Position numbers and translations under genes: made by a program. From assembly GCA_013151735.1 (NCBI GenBank), contig JAADHR010000066.1, positions 1-54,887 on the forward strand: 54,887 nt of DNA, given 5' to 3'. Below, one piece after another: positions 16,517-25,863 of the stretch (the first letter of the stretch is position 1; each line of letters opens with the position of its first letter). Below the pieces are notes generated by a model. It had not been told where the DNA came from and did not search any database. It was given only the letters and a program-made list of their open reading frames with translations. The stretch is from Calditrichota bacterium (GTDB lineage Bacteria; Zhuqueibacterota; JdFR-76; BMS3Abin05).

Positions 16517-18928
16517 ATGACAATCAAGAAAATTCTGTTGGCTGTTCTCGTCCTTTTTTTGGTGTTTATCACGATTTCCACTCTTTTGAGTTATCGTATG
16601 CTGAAAAAATCCATGACCAAGGAAAAGGGGCAAATTACCCTTTCCGGTCTCCAGTCTCCCGTCCAGGTGTACCGCGATTCGTACGGCATTCCGCACATTA
16701 TGGCAAAAAACGACCACGATTTGTACATGGCTGCCGGATTTGTAACGGCCCAGGATCGTCTGTGGCAGCTTGAGATGATTCGCCTCGCCGTTCGGGGCGA
16801 GCTCTCCACCATGCTGGGCGACACCAGCCGCCATGTGGATCGCTTGATGAGGACCATGGAATTTTATCAGACCGGAAAAAAACTCTTTAATCGGGCATCG
16901 GAAAAGTCGAAAGCCGTTTTGTCGGCCTATACAGATGGTATTAACCAATTTATTCATTATGCCAGGGGAAAGTACCCGGTCGAGTTTGTGCTCTTGAATT
17001 GGAAACCCCATCTCTGGACGCCTGCCGATGTGCTGGCCTATGGGCGGCTCATGTCCTGGGAGCTCAGTTTGTCCTGGTTCGTGGAGTGGACGGCCGGGGA
17101 AGTCCGGCAAAAACTGGGTGTCAATCGGGCCAAGGAGCTTTTCTCCAATTATCTGCCATCCTGGCCAACCATTCTGTCAGAAAAAGATCTCAGACTGGCC
17201 GGTCAGTTGAATTCATTCAAAAAAGCAAATACAGAGCTTCGGGCCTTTCTGAATAGTCCCGGAACCTTTTCCGGCAGCAATAATTGGGTGGTGTCCGGGA
17301 AGAAATCAAAAACAGGGAAACCCCTTCTGGCAAACGATCCGCACCTTCCTCTGGCCAATCCCTCGGTCTGGTATGCCATGCAGCTGGTTGCGCCGGGCGT
17401 CGACGTAACGGGTTTTTCCCTCGTCGGCTCTCCCGGAATCATTATCGGGCATAATACGCATCTGGCCTGGGGCTTCACCAATGTTATGGCCGATGATGCC
17501 GATTTTTATGTTGAAACCGTGGATCGGAGCGATTCCACGCGTTACCGGGTGGATGGGAAATGGAAGAAAATGGAGGTTTTTCAGGATTCGGTTGTGTCCA
17601 GAAGTGGAAAGGTCTACCGGTTCGAACGGTTCAAAACCCGCCACGGACCGGTTGTAACCGACGTGCACAAACTGATGAAAACATCCGGTAAAGTGGTGAG
17701 CCTGAAATGGACCGGCTACACGATTTCCGATGAGACGGATGCGATTTACAAAATGAACCGGGCCTCCAATTGGAAGGACTTCGTCCAGGCCCTTCGATTG
17801 TACCGATCACCTGCCCAAAATATTGTTTTTGCAGATGACGGAGGAAATATCGGCTATTGGTGCACCGGGGCCATTCCCGTGCGCAAGGGGTTCACCGGTA
17901 CGTTTCCGCTTAACGGAGCCACCACCGCCACCGATTGGAGCGGATTTATTCCTTTTGATCAGCTTCCCCATGTCATCAATCCGCCGGAAGGGTTTGTAGC
18001 TTCGGCCAATAATCGGGTCGCTCCGGCCGGATACCCGTATTACATTTCCAATTTGTGGGAGCCTCCGGCGCGCATTCAACGGATTCGCGAGCTTCTTACC
18101 GCCAAGGACAAACTTTCGGAGGTTGATTTTGAAACGATTCAACTGGATGTTCTTTCTCCCTTTGCACGGGATGTGACGAAAGAGGTGCTTGCGGTTCTGG
18201 ATCGGCAGAAAACGCGCGATGATACCCTGAAAACAGTTTACAAATATCTGAAGGGGTGGGATTGTGCCATGAGGGGGGAAAGCACCGCAGCAGCTATTTT
18301 TCAGGTCTTCATAAACCACCTTTTGCGAAACACCTTTCAGGATGAGTTGGGCAAAAAGCTTTACGCCTCTTTTGTGGAATTTGCCGGAATTCCCATTCAG
18401 GATTTGCAGCGGTTTTTGTCCAAACCCCGAAGCCGCTGGTTTGATGATGTCCGCACGCCTGAAAAAATTGAAACCAAAGAGGACCAAATCCTGCGCAGTC
18501 TGCACGAGGCGGTTCGTGAGCTGTCCGGGAGATTGGGATCGAACCCGGTTAAATGGCGCTGGGACCGCCTGCATCACATGACATTTCGGCATGTTCTGGG
18601 CGGCGAATCGATGTTGGGAAGAATTTTGAATGTGGGGCCCTTTCCTTTGGGCGGCGGTCTGACTACCGTGAACAATGCGCGGTATAAATTGACGAATCCC
18701 TACGATTGCTGGGTGGGGCCATCCATGCGCATGATTGTGGATTTTACAGATTTGACCCGAACAAAAATGGTTCTGCCTCCGGGAGAAGTGGAGCATCCGC
18801 TAAGCCGCCATTTCAGGGATCAGGCGGAAATGTGGGTGAATGGACTCTACATGGACTGCAAATCGGATATCAAGCAGGTTCAGGAGGAGGGTAAAAAACT
18901 GGTTCTGGTGCCGGCTGAAGCAAATTGA
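16517..18928 (+). CDS. Penicillin-acylase-family Ntn hydrolase
   Basis: An 803-residue hydrolase of the penicillin amidase (S45) family. These are made as one chain, cleave themselves, and use the new N-terminal Ser to hydrolyse amides such as acylated homoserine lactones, beta-lactams or other acyl amines. A hydrophobic segment at about 5-27 is a signal peptide or anchor, which places it in the periplasm. The nucleophile is Ser254 in TFSGSNNWVVSG, followed by LLANDPHLPL and GIIIGHNTHLAWGFTNV. The C-terminal part has the usual NNARYKLTNPYDCWVGPS segment. The ATG at 16517 is preferred because longer frames overlap the lipoprotein gene and hide the signal segment. Substrate is unknown; the operon suggests an envelope role. 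Confidence 0.9.
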   Translation: MTIKKILLAVLVLFLVFITISTLLSYRMLKKSMTKEKGQITLSGLQSPVQVYRDSYGIPHIMAKNDHDLYMAAGFVTAQDRLWQLEMIRLAVRGELSTMLGDTSRHVDRLMRTMEFYQTGKKLFNRASEKSKAVLSAYTDGINQFIHYARGKYPVEFVLLNWKPHLWTPADVLAYGRLMSWELSLSWFVEWTAGEVRQKLGVNRAKELFSNYLPSWPTILSEKDLRLAGQLNSFKKANTELRAFLNSPGTFSGSNNWVVSGKKSKTGKPLLANDPHLPLANPSVWYAMQLVAPGVDVTGFSLVGSPGIIIGHNTHLAWGFTNVMADDADFYVETVDRSDSTRYRVDGKWKKMEVFQDSVVSRSGKVYRFERFKTRHGPVVTDVHKLMKTSGKVVSLKWTGYTISDETDAIYKMNRASNWKDFVQALRLYRSPAQNIVFADDGGNIGYWCTGAIPVRKGFTGTFPLNGATTATDWSGFIPFDQLPHVINPPEGFVASANNRVAPAGYPYYISNLWEPPARIQRIRELLTAKDKLSEVDFETIQLDVLSPFARDVTKEVLAVLDRQKTRDDTLKTVYKYLKGWDCAMRGESTAAAIFQVFINHLLRNTFQDELGKKLYASFVEFAGIPIQDLQRFLSKPRSRWFDDVRTPEKIETKEDQILRSLHEAVRELSGRLGSNPVKWRWDRLHHMTFRHVLGGESMLGRILNVGPFPLGGGLTTVNNARYKLTNPYDCWVGPSMRMIVDFTDLTRTKMVLPPGEVEHPLSRHFRDQAEMWVNGLYMDCKSDIKQVQEEGKKLVLVPAEAN

Positions 18929-18960
18929 ACATGTTCCATCATCGAACCTGAATCATTCAT

Positions 18961-18990
18961 TAGCCACAAAGTCACGAAGACACAAGGGTA
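18961..18990. repeat. Single arm of a GCCAC-type repeat
   Basis: GCCACAAAGTCACGAAGAC resembles the arms of the inverted repeat at 1248-1302. No matching right arm is visible here. Confidence 0.45.
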
Positions 18991-19054
18991 TAATGAACAA
19001 AAAGATAAAGAGAAAGCTTTGAAAAAGTCGGATTTTATTATTTACTTTTTTTCA

Positions 19055-19110
19055 ACCCACCCCCTCGCTCCCCCTCCCTTATTTAAGTGAGGGGGAAGGG
19101 GGGAGGGTCA
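19055..19110. repeat. C/G-rich inverted repeat
   Basis: A C-rich stretch (CCCCCTCGCTCCCCCTCCC) is followed across ATTTAAG by a complementary G-rich stretch (GAGGGGGAAGGGGGGAGGG). It forms a long imperfect hairpin in the gap after the acylase gene and looks like a mobile or repeated palindrome, not a normal terminator, since no T tract follows. Confidence 0.55.
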
Positions 19111-19179
19111 ATAACAGAAAATCTTACATAAAAACCTATTTTTCAATTGATTGTAAAGCGACTCCGTATTAATGGTAAC

Positions 19180-19208
19180 TTGATTTTTATCACAAATTGT
19201 GATCTTAT
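19180..19208 (+). promoter_or_regulatory. Possible promoter with a palindromic operator
   Basis: TTGATT (19180-19185) and TCTTAT (19203-19208) are 17 bases apart. The spacer holds the near-perfect palindrome ATCACAAATTGTGAT (19189-19203). It would drive the yhaM operon from about 300 bases upstream. The palindrome is clear; its use as an operator is inferred. Confidence 0.35.
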
Positions 19209-19509
19209 TTTGTTACAAGCCATTGCCTGTGTCAGAAATCTTGATTTTTTCGAAGCTTTCAAATAAATATTCATTGAAAAAGGAAAATATACAAAAGAAA
19301 CTGAGTTTCAAATAGCTAATTATTTTAATTGGTATAACCGTTGTGACGTAAGGGCTTGGTGGCGAAACTTTATGAATAATGCCGGCTAAAGTGGTTTTTT
19401 GAGGGGGTTTTTGGGGGTACAAATAGAGGGCTGTTTTAATAAACGGTCTTTTCAATCAATCGTTTTAAAAAACTCGAAAATGGTGCCTCTGCACGAGGAT
19501 TCGGTTACA

Positions 19510-20484
19510 ATGGATTCCAAGCGGATTAAACAGTTTCAATCCGGAGACAGGATTGTAGCCTTCTTTGTCATCCGGAAAAAGGAGCTGCGAACGAAAAAAT
19601 CCGATGGTTCGCCCTATCTTGCGCTGGAATTGGGGGATTCGTCCGGACGAATCTCAGCGGTGCTGTGGGAACACGTGGCTCAATACAGCGATGATTTCCA
19701 TGTGGGCGATATCGTTAAGGCGCAGGGTACGATTATCGACTACAACCAGGGCCTTTCATTCCACATTGACCGTATTCGGAAAATCCGACCCGAAGACGGG
19801 ATCCGCCCGGAACTCTTTCTTCCCGAAAACCCCAAAGATCTCAATGAACTTGAAAAGAGATTCCGGGAATTGCTGGCCCTGGTAACATCCCCCTTTCTTT
19901 CAGACCTGTTGCACCGCATTTTTGATGACCCCGCGTTTTGGGATGCCTACTGCCGGGCACCCGGCGGAAAACTCTGGCACCACAATCGAATTGGCGGGCT
20001 GATGGAACACACCATCGGTGTTGCGGAAATTTGCCTGAAAGCCGGCGAGCAGTATCCCTTAATTTCAAAAGATTTGTTGCTTTCCGGTGCCCTGCTGCAC
20101 GATATCGGAAAGGTGGAGAGCTACCAAACGCGTGCCGGATTTATTGACTACACCGACGAAGGACGGCTTCTGGGACACATTGTTTTGGGTGCCAACCGGG
20201 TGGAAAAGGAAATCGACCGTATTCAGGACTTCCCGCCTGAGCTGAAGAAAAAACTCTTGCATGTGATTTTGAGTCACCAGGGAGAACTGGAGCAGGGATC
20301 TCCCGTTGTTCCAATGACGATTGAGGCAATTGTTCTGTACCATGCTGATGAAATGGACTCGAAGGCCGATGCGTTTAGCCGAATTATTAAAGGGGAAATG
20401 CAGCCCGACAAAAAATGGAGCAATTATGTGAATTTGTTGAATCGTTTCATTTATTTCGGAGAATCGGATGAAGAAACGCACTAA
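19510..20484 (+). CDS. OB-fold and HD-domain nuclease, YhaM-like
   Basis: A 324-residue protein with an N-terminal nucleic-acid-binding OB fold (about 1-95: IVAFFVIRKKELRTKK, YLALELGDSSGRISAVLWE) and an HD hydrolase domain (HNRIGGLMEHTIGV, LLHDIGK with the HD pair, HVILSHQGELEQGSP, LYHADEMDSK). This order is that of the YhaM 3'-5' exoribonucleases that trim RNA or act on DNA in the cytoplasm. The ATG at 19510 follows GAGG and starts just before the OB fold; an in-frame ATG lies at 19480. The macrodomain gene begins 26 bases later and the GT9 gene overlaps it, so the three form an operon. Confidence 0.9.
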   Translation: MDSKRIKQFQSGDRIVAFFVIRKKELRTKKSDGSPYLALELGDSSGRISAVLWEHVAQYSDDFHVGDIVKAQGTIIDYNQGLSFHIDRIRKIRPEDGIRPELFLPENPKDLNELEKRFRELLALVTSPFLSDLLHRIFDDPAFWDAYCRAPGGKLWHHNRIGGLMEHTIGVAEICLKAGEQYPLISKDLLLSGALLHDIGKVESYQTRAGFIDYTDEGRLLGHIVLGANRVEKEIDRIQDFPPELKKKLLHVILSHQGELEQGSPVVPMTIEAIVLYHADEMDSKADAFSRIIKGEMQPDKKWSNYVNLLNRFIYFGESDEETH

Positions 20485-20510
20485 TTTTTAACACGTGAAG
20501 GAGACAGACA

Positions 20511-21038
20511 ATGGCTGAACAAGACAAACGTATCGACGTCATTAAGGGTGACATTACCGATATGGACACGGATGCCATTGTGAACGCCGCCAATAATCAC
20601 CTCTGGATGGGAGCCGGTGTGGCCGGTGCAATCAAGAGGCGGGGCGGCCAGATAATCGAAGACGAGGCCATGCGCCAGGGGCCTGTTGAGGTGGGACAGG
20701 CCGTTATCACCAGCGGCGGGAACTTGAAAGCAAAATATGTGATCCATGCCGCCGGAATGGGGCAGGATTTGCGCACGGATGCATCGAAAATCAGAGAAGC
20801 CACCATCAACAGTCTCCGGCTGGCTGAAGAAAAGGCCCTGGAATCCATTGCATTTCCGGCCATCGGTACCGGTGTGGGCGGGTTTCCCATGGATAAGGCC
20901 GCGGAAATTATGATCGATGAAGCCCGCAAATTTCTAAAAACCGCACGCCACCTTAAGAGAATTGTGTTTGTTTTGTTTGATGATTACAGTTACCGGATAT
21001 TTAAGGATGAAATGAGTCGCGCGGAAAACGCCGGGTGA
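20511..21038 (+). CDS. Macrodomain protein
   Basis: A 175-residue single-domain protein of the macro (ADP-ribose-binding) fold. The ligand motifs are IVNAANNHLWMGAGVAGAI (diphosphate and ribose site) and FPAIGTGVGGFPMDKAAEI (loop 2). Such proteins remove ADP-ribose from proteins or deacetylate O-acetyl-ADP-ribose. The VAGAIKRRGG segment, in place of the GVCGAIHRAAG-like text of MacroD enzymes, suggests the archaeal/TARG-like subgroup, so the activity is open. ATG at 20511 follows AAGGAG. The last bases overlap the GT9 gene start (GTGA). Confidence 0.9.
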   Translation: MAEQDKRIDVIKGDITDMDTDAIVNAANNHLWMGAGVAGAIKRRGGQIIEDEAMRQGPVEVGQAVITSGGNLKAKYVIHAAGMGQDLRTDASKIREATINSLRLAEEKALESIAFPAIGTGVGGFPMDKAAEIMIDEARKFLKTARHLKRIVFVLFDDYSYRIFKDEMSRAENAG

Positions 21039-21862
21039 AACGATTTCTGTTTATTTATCCGGGAGCGCTGGGAGATCTTCTCCTGGCTGCTCCCGTGTTT
21101 CAGGCGCTTCGCGAGCAGAATGCTGACGCAGCCATTGAATGCGTGGGAAGTGTGCCCCAAATCCGGCTGCTGCCCCTGCTGGGGCTGATCGATCGGGTTT
21201 ACTCCATCGACGATCGCCGGTTTTTGCCGCTGTTTGGGGGAAAGAACTGTCCCGAGAGGCTTCTGAGTTTTTTTCGCTCATTTGACGCCGTTGTCTTTTG
21301 GGTTTCCAATCTCAATGTAAATTGCTCCGATATTCCTCTGAAAGTGCTTGACCCCCGGCCGGATCCCCACCCTCCTGTACATCATGCGCAGTATTTGTAC
21401 CAGACCGTTCAATCGTTTCTGAATCTGCCCGCCCGTAACGTCACCTCATTTTATCTGAAAAACGAACCGGATAATCGGCCGAATTACAGACCCGTGCTTT
21501 TGGTGCATCCGGGGAGCGGCAGCCCGGCAAAGAATGCGCCGATTGACCGGTTTTTGGTCTCCGCCCAAAAATGGAAACAAAAAACCGGGGGAGAGGTCCT
21601 ATTTTTATTTGGTCCGGCCGATGCGGATGTCCGGCAGGAATTTAAAAAAATGGCTCCGCCATCCGAGTTTTCGATCTGCGATTCTCCCGGTTTTGATGAT
21701 CTGATCAAGCGAATGGCCTCGGCGGATTTTTATCTCGGAAATGATTCGGGTGTGTCTCACCTGGCGGGGGTGTTGAATAAAAGGGGGCTTGTTTTTTTCC
21801 GCACGACCGATCCGACAATCTGGCGGCCGTTGGGTACCCGGTTAAGAAGTGTGATAGTGTAG
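21035..21862 (+). CDS. Family 9 glycosyltransferase (heptosyltransferase-like)
   Basis: A 275-residue GT-B enzyme of family 9, which adds heptose or a related sugar to the lipopolysaccharide core at the inner membrane. Family features are the opening IYPGALGDLLLAAPVFQAL, the HPGSGSPAKN donor site, and the C-terminal YLGNDSGVSHLAGVL motif. It is shorter than most heptosyltransferases (about 320-350), with a reduced N-domain. It starts with GTG overlapping the macrodomain stop by 4 bases. It converges with hemW, whose stop is only 8 bases away. The acceptor is unknown. Confidence 0.85.
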   Translation: MKRFLFIYPGALGDLLLAAPVFQALREQNADAAIECVGSVPQIRLLPLLGLIDRVYSIDDRRFLPLFGGKNCPERLLSFFRSFDAVVFWVSNLNVNCSDIPLKVLDPRPDPHPPVHHAQYLYQTVQSFLNLPARNVTSFYLKNEPDNRPNYRPVLLVHPGSGSPAKNAPIDRFLVSAQKWKQKTGGEVLFLFGPADADVRQEFKKMAPPSEFSICDSPGFDDLIKRMASADFYLGNDSGVSHLAGVLNKRGLVFFRTTDPTIWRPLGTRLRSVIV

Positions 21863-21870
21863 CCGGGGGA

Positions 21871-23022
21871 TTAGAACCATTCAAAGAGGCTGTCGCTCAG
21901 CCAGAATCCTTTGGTCGTGAAAAAGAGGCGGTCGTTTTGCAACACGAGAAGCGGTCCTGTTTTTTCTTCCGTTTTGCGAATGATGTCGATAGAATGCGAA
22001 AACTCTTCCAAAAAATTCGTTCCAAATTGATCACGATAAGCTGACAACGAGAGTCCCCGCTTTTGCCGAAGGGATAAAAAAATAAACTCCATTTTTCGTT
22101 GTTGGGAGGATAACGATTCCTGCCCGTCAATCGGAAGTTTTTTCTCCTGCAAACGTGAAATATAGGCCGTGACGTCGCGTACATTCCACCAGCGCTTTTT
22201 CCCCTGAAATGAGTGAGCCGACGGGCCCATCCCCAGATAAGCGGTTCCGTTCCAGTAATTCTGGTTGTGGCGGCAGGCCTTTCCGGGAAGGGAAAAATTG
22301 GAGATTTCGTACTGGCTGTACCCGTTGGCCTGGAGGGTTTCAACGGTCAAACGGTACATGTCCCATTCGATCTGTTCGTCCAGCGGTTTGATTGTGCCGG
22401 TTTCCCGCGCCCGGCCAAAGGGGGTGTTGGCTTCGTAGATGAGATTGTACGTCGAAATATGAGCCGGCTGCCAGCGAAGAACCTTCTCCAAATTTTCCTG
22501 CCAATGACTCAAGGTTTGCCCGGGAATCCCAAAAATCAGGTCCAGACTGATGTTGCTGAATCCGGCTTTTCGGGCGGATTGAATGGCCGTTTCTGCTTCG
22601 GCCGCGGTGTGAATCCGTCCCAGCTGCCGGAGTTCCTCGTCGCGAAAGGACTGAACACCCAGACTGATCCGATTAAATCCCATTGAAAAATAGGCCTCAA
22701 ATTTACCCTGATCCACCGTTCCGGGATTGGCCTCAATGGTGATTTCGGCAGCGGGTGCAAGTTGGAAACGGCTGCGGAGGCTCCGGAAAATGTCTTCCAA
22801 CGCATCCGTCGGCAAAAGCGACGGGGTGCCTCCGCCGAAAAAGAGGGTTTCTACAAGAGGGGGTGTTTCGGAAAAATGTGCGGAAACACGGTCTATTTCA
22901 ATCAAAAGGGCACGAACAAATTGCCGCTGCAGACCGGCGGAACCCGTGAGCGAGTAAAAGTCGCAGTAAGGACATTTTCGTTCGCAAAAAGGAATGTGGA
23001 TGTAAAGACTAAGGGGTTTCAT
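21871..23022 (-). CDS. hemW: HemW, radical-SAM haem chaperone
   Basis: A 383-residue radical-SAM protein. The cluster motif is Cys13-x3-Cys17-x2-Cys20 (CERKCPYC), followed by FYS. The haem-binding HNxxYW motif (RHNQNYWNG) separates HemW from the true coproporphyrinogen oxidase HemN. HemW carries haem to respiratory enzymes. Further family segments are FFGGGTPSLL, IEANPGT, and the C-terminal winged-helix region (QRKMEFIFLSLRQKRGLS). No good ribosome site precedes the ATG at 23022. It lies downstream of lepB on the same strand with a hairpin between them. Confidence 0.93.
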   Translation of the reverse strand: MKPLSLYIHIPFCERKCPYCDFYSLTGSAGLQRQFVRALLIEIDRVSAHFSETPPLVETLFFGGGTPSLLPTDALEDIFRSLRSRFQLAPAAEITIEANPGTVDQGKFEAYFSMGFNRISLGVQSFRDEELRQLGRIHTAAEAETAIQSARKAGFSNISLDLIFGIPGQTLSHWQENLEKVLRWQPAHISTYNLIYEANTPFGRARETGTIKPLDEQIEWDMYRLTVETLQANGYSQYEISNFSLPGKACRHNQNYWNGTAYLGMGPSAHSFQGKKRWWNVRDVTAYISRLQEKKLPIDGQESLSSQQRKMEFIFLSLRQKRGLSLSAYRDQFGTNFLEEFSHSIDIIRKTEEKTGPLLVLQNDRLFFTTKGFWLSDSLFEWF

Positions 23023-23038
23023 AGGAGCGAAAACCAGG

Positions 23039-23062
23039 GGGCCGGCAAAAGCGTGCCGGCCC
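23039..23062 (-). terminator. Hairpin between lepB and hemW
   Basis: GGGCCGGCA (23039-23047) pairs with TGCCGGCCC (23054-23062), a 9-bp GC-rich stem. On the minus strand it is followed only by CCTGGTTTTCG, a weak T tract. It sits 17 bases before the hemW start, so it may end most lepB transcripts or attenuate hemW. Confidence 0.5.
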
Positions 23063-23110
23063 GCAGAATCCAGTGGTTAACTTCGTATTAAAAAAATAGA
23101 GAAAATCCGA

Positions 23111-23836
23111 TCATTTAATAAGCATTCCGATGCGGTTCCAACGCACCTTCTTAAAAAACCGATACATGGGAATGGTTTTGTCCCACGACCAGTAAATAAT
23201 CAGCGCTTCGCCCAGTACGTTGTCGTGGGGCAAAAACCCCCAATAGCGGCTGTCCGAGCTGTTATCCCGATTGTCACCCATCATAAAATAACTGTTGGGG
23301 GGAACAACCACCGGGCCGTAATTGTCCCGATTTCCCGCCCCGGGCGGGTAAATCCCGTATTCGATTTGACCGGGCGGAATATAATAATTGGTGTATTTTA
23401 CGTGCGGCGGGTCCTTAAAAGGCTTTCCGTTTACGTACACCTTTTTCTGAATGACCTGAACGGTGTCACCACCGGTGGCAATACACCGCTTGATGTAGTC
23501 CAGTTTTGGGTTTCGGGGATACTTGAATACAACCACATCGTGCGGCCGGGGATTCCGGATGGCGGGCAGCCGGGTCCAGGGAATTTTAATCCCCGTTAGG
23601 GGAATGGTGTCCGGCGTGCGGACGCCATATTCAAATTTGTTAACCAGCAGAAAATCACCCACCAGGAGCGTATCTTCCATTGATCCGGTCGGAATGCGAA
23701 AGGCCTGCACGACAAATGTGCGCAAAATCAGTGCGGCCACAAGTGCCCAGATGAGGGAGTCCACGTATTCCCGTACAACGCTTTTTTTCTTCTTTTTTTC
23801 CTTTTTTTTCAACCCTAAAATTGATTTCCAATCCAT
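23111..23836 (-). CDS. lepB: Signal peptidase I
   Basis: A 241-residue inner-membrane serine protease that removes signal peptides from exported proteins. A Lys-rich cytoplasmic start (KKKEKKKKK) leads to one membrane helix (about 25-45). The catalytic Ser52 lies in PTGSMEDTLLVGD (box B) and the general base is Lys116 in YIKRCIATGGD (box D). Box E is MMGDNRDNSSDSRYWG. One predicted helix and the order of boxes fit the Gram-negative enzyme. It starts 119 bases after lepA on the same strand, a common pairing in bacteria. Confidence 0.96.
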   Translation of the reverse strand: MDWKSILGLKKKEKKKKKSVVREYVDSLIWALVAALILRTFVVQAFRIPTGSMEDTLLVGDFLLVNKFEYGVRTPDTIPLTGIKIPWTRLPAIRNPRPHDVVVFKYPRNPKLDYIKRCIATGGDTVQVIQKKVYVNGKPFKDPPHVKYTNYYIPPGQIEYGIYPPGAGNRDNYGPVVVPPNSYFMMGDNRDNSSDSRYWGFLPHDNVLGEALIIYWSWDKTIPMYRFFKKVRWNRIGMLIK

Positions 23837-23955
23837 TCGCTTTCACCGTTCCTGAGATTTGTAATTAGTCTGTTTTACGAACCCATCTTTTGGGCGTGTC
23901 TAAATATAAAATAAAACTCGCTTAATATCGATTCGTTCCCATTCAAATCGGTTTT

Positions 23956-25755
23956 TTAATCTTCCATTTGCAGAATGGCCAAAAAGGCCTCCTGGGGTAT
24001 TTCGACGCTGCCCACCTGTTTCATGCGCCGTTTTCCCTCTTTTTGTTTCTCCAGCAGTTTTCGCTTCCGCGAAATATCGCCTCCGTAACACTTGGCGGTT
24101 ACATTTTTGCGGAGCGGTTTGATGGTTTCCCGGGCAATTATTTTCGATCCGATCGATGCCTGAAGCACGACCTCAAAAAGCTGACGGGGAATAAGTTTTC
24201 GCAATTTTGTGATGAGCCGCCGTCCCCAATCGTAGGCTTTATCCCGGTGTACAATGGAGGAAAGGGCATCCACCGGTTCCCCGTTTACGAGAATATTCAA
24301 TTTAACGAGTTTTCCCTCTTTGAATTGCCAGAAATCATAATCGAAGGAGGCATATCCCCTGGAAATGGATTTTAGTTTGTCGTAAAAATCGAAAATAATT
24401 TCGGCCAGAGGCAGATAATATTGCAGATTGACCCGTTTGGTGTCCAGATAGGTGGTGTTGCGATAGATACCCCGCCGGTCCAGTGTAAGTTTCATGATGG
24501 CGCCAATATATTCACTGGGTGTAATAATGGAGGCGTCGATGTAGGGCTCTTCCACGCGTTCAATGTCTCCGGCATCCGGGAAATCCGAGGGATTGTCTAC
24601 CGTCAGGACCGTACCGTCACGGGTAATCACCCGGTATTCCACGTTGGGCACAGTGGTGATAATGTTAATTCCGTACTCGCGCTCCAGGCGTTCCTGACTG
24701 ATCTCCATGTGAAGCAGACCCAAAAATCCGCAGCGAAATCCGAATCCCAGGGCCGCAGATGTTTCGGGTTCAAATCGCAGGGACGCATCGTTCAGACGAA
24801 GCTTTTCAAGGGCTTCCTTTAATTCTTCGTAATCGTCACTGTTGGAAGGGTAAATTCCGCTGAAAACCATGGGTTTGGCTTCTTTGTAACCCGGCAGCGG
24901 TTCTTTGGCCGGCCGGTTGGCCGTCATAATGGTATCCCCGACTTTTGTATCGGCAACTTCTTTCACCCCGGCAATCACGTAGCCGACTTCCCCGGTATTC
25001 AGGCATTTTTGCGGAATTCTCTTAAGCCGAAGGACTCCCACCTCCTGAACTTCAAATTCTTTTTGAGTGGAAAAAAATCGAATCGAATCCCCGGCGCATA
25101 TTTTCCCGTCGACTACCCGGACGTAGGCCACGGCACCGCGGTAGCTGTCGAAGGCAGAGTCGAAAATAAGGGCTCTCAGCGGCGCGTCGGGATCGCCGCT
25201 GGGGGGTGGAATTTCTTGGACGATCTTCTCCAGAATCGGCTCAATGCCAAGGCCCTCTTTTGCCGAAGCCAGCAAAATGTCGTCGGGACTTCCGCCCAAC
25301 AGGTCCAAAATCTGTTGCTTGATTTCTTCCGGACGGGCGCTGGGCAGATCGATTTTATTAATGATGGGGATAATGACCAGATTGTGTTCAAGAGCCTGGT
25401 ACAGGTTGCTCATGGTCTGAGCCTCAATGCCCTGAGAGGCGTCGACCACCAGGAGTGCCCCCTCACAGGCGGCGAGGCTTCGGGAAACCTCATACGAAAA
25501 ATCCACGTGTCCGGGTGTGTCGATGAGATTCAGGATGTAGGCCTGTTTGTTTTTGGCCTGGTAATGCATGGTAATGGCATGGGCTTTAATGGTGATTCCC
25601 TTTTCCCGCTCCAAATCCATGTTGTCCAGAACCTGATTCATCATCTGCCGGGAGGACAGTGTGTGAGTGACTTCCAGTAACCGGTCAGCCAGGGTGGATT
25701 TCCCGTGGTCGATGTGGGCAATAATAGAAAAATTTCGAATATGTGCTTGGCTCAT
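23956..25755 (-). CDS. lepA: Elongation factor 4 (LepA)
   Basis: A 599-residue translational GTPase that back-translocates or remodels stalled ribosomes. GTP motifs are AHIDHGKST (G1), DTPGHVDF (G3) and NKIDLPSA (G4). The EF-G-like domains and the LepA-specific C-terminal domain ([39 protein letters not shown]) are all present at normal length. The ATG at 25755 has AGAGG close before it; a TTG seven codons upstream is the alternative. It is divergent from the M29 aminopeptidase. Confidence 0.96.
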   Translation of the reverse strand: MSQAHIRNFSIIAHIDHGKSTLADRLLEVTHTLSSRQMMNQVLDNMDLEREKGITIKAHAITMHYQAKNKQAYILNLIDTPGHVDFSYEVSRSLAACEGALLVVDASQGIEAQTMSNLYQALEHNLVIIPIINKIDLPSARPEEIKQQILDLLGGSPDDILLASAKEGLGIEPILEKIVQEIPPPSGDPDAPLRALIFDSAFDSYRGAVAYVRVVDGKICAGDSIRFFSTQKEFEVQEVGVLRLKRIPQKCLNTGEVGYVIAGVKEVADTKVGDTIMTANRPAKEPLPGYKEAKPMVFSGIYPSNSDDYEELKEALEKLRLNDASLRFEPETSAALGFGFRCGFLGLLHMEISQERLEREYGINIITTVPNVEYRVITRDGTVLTVDNPSDFPDAGDIERVEEPYIDASIITPSEYIGAIMKLTLDRRGIYRNTTYLDTKRVNLQYYLPLAEIIFDFYDKLKSISRGYASFDYDFWQFKEGKLVKLNILVNGEPVDALSSIVHRDKAYDWGRRLITKLRKLIPRQLFEVVLQASIGSKIIARETIKPLRKNVTAKCYGGDISRKRKLLEKQKEGKRRMKQVGSVEIPQEAFLAILQMED

Positions 25756-25863
25756 AACCTCTTCAAATTCATTCAAATTCAGCTAAAAAATATAATCATT
25801 TATCAGCGCCAATTCAACACTTTTTGTGGAAATGGCCAGTAAAATCAATGGAAACAAAATTCT

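Noticed and set aside
17807..18796. A 329-codon open frame on the minus strand inside the acylase gene
   Set aside because: It is fully antisense to a well supported family member, has no ribosome site, and its product resembles no protein; the long frame follows from the codon use of the real gene.
18995..19022. A nine-codon frame MNKKIKRKL in the gap
   Set aside because: It is too short and has no ribosome site or conservation that I can see.
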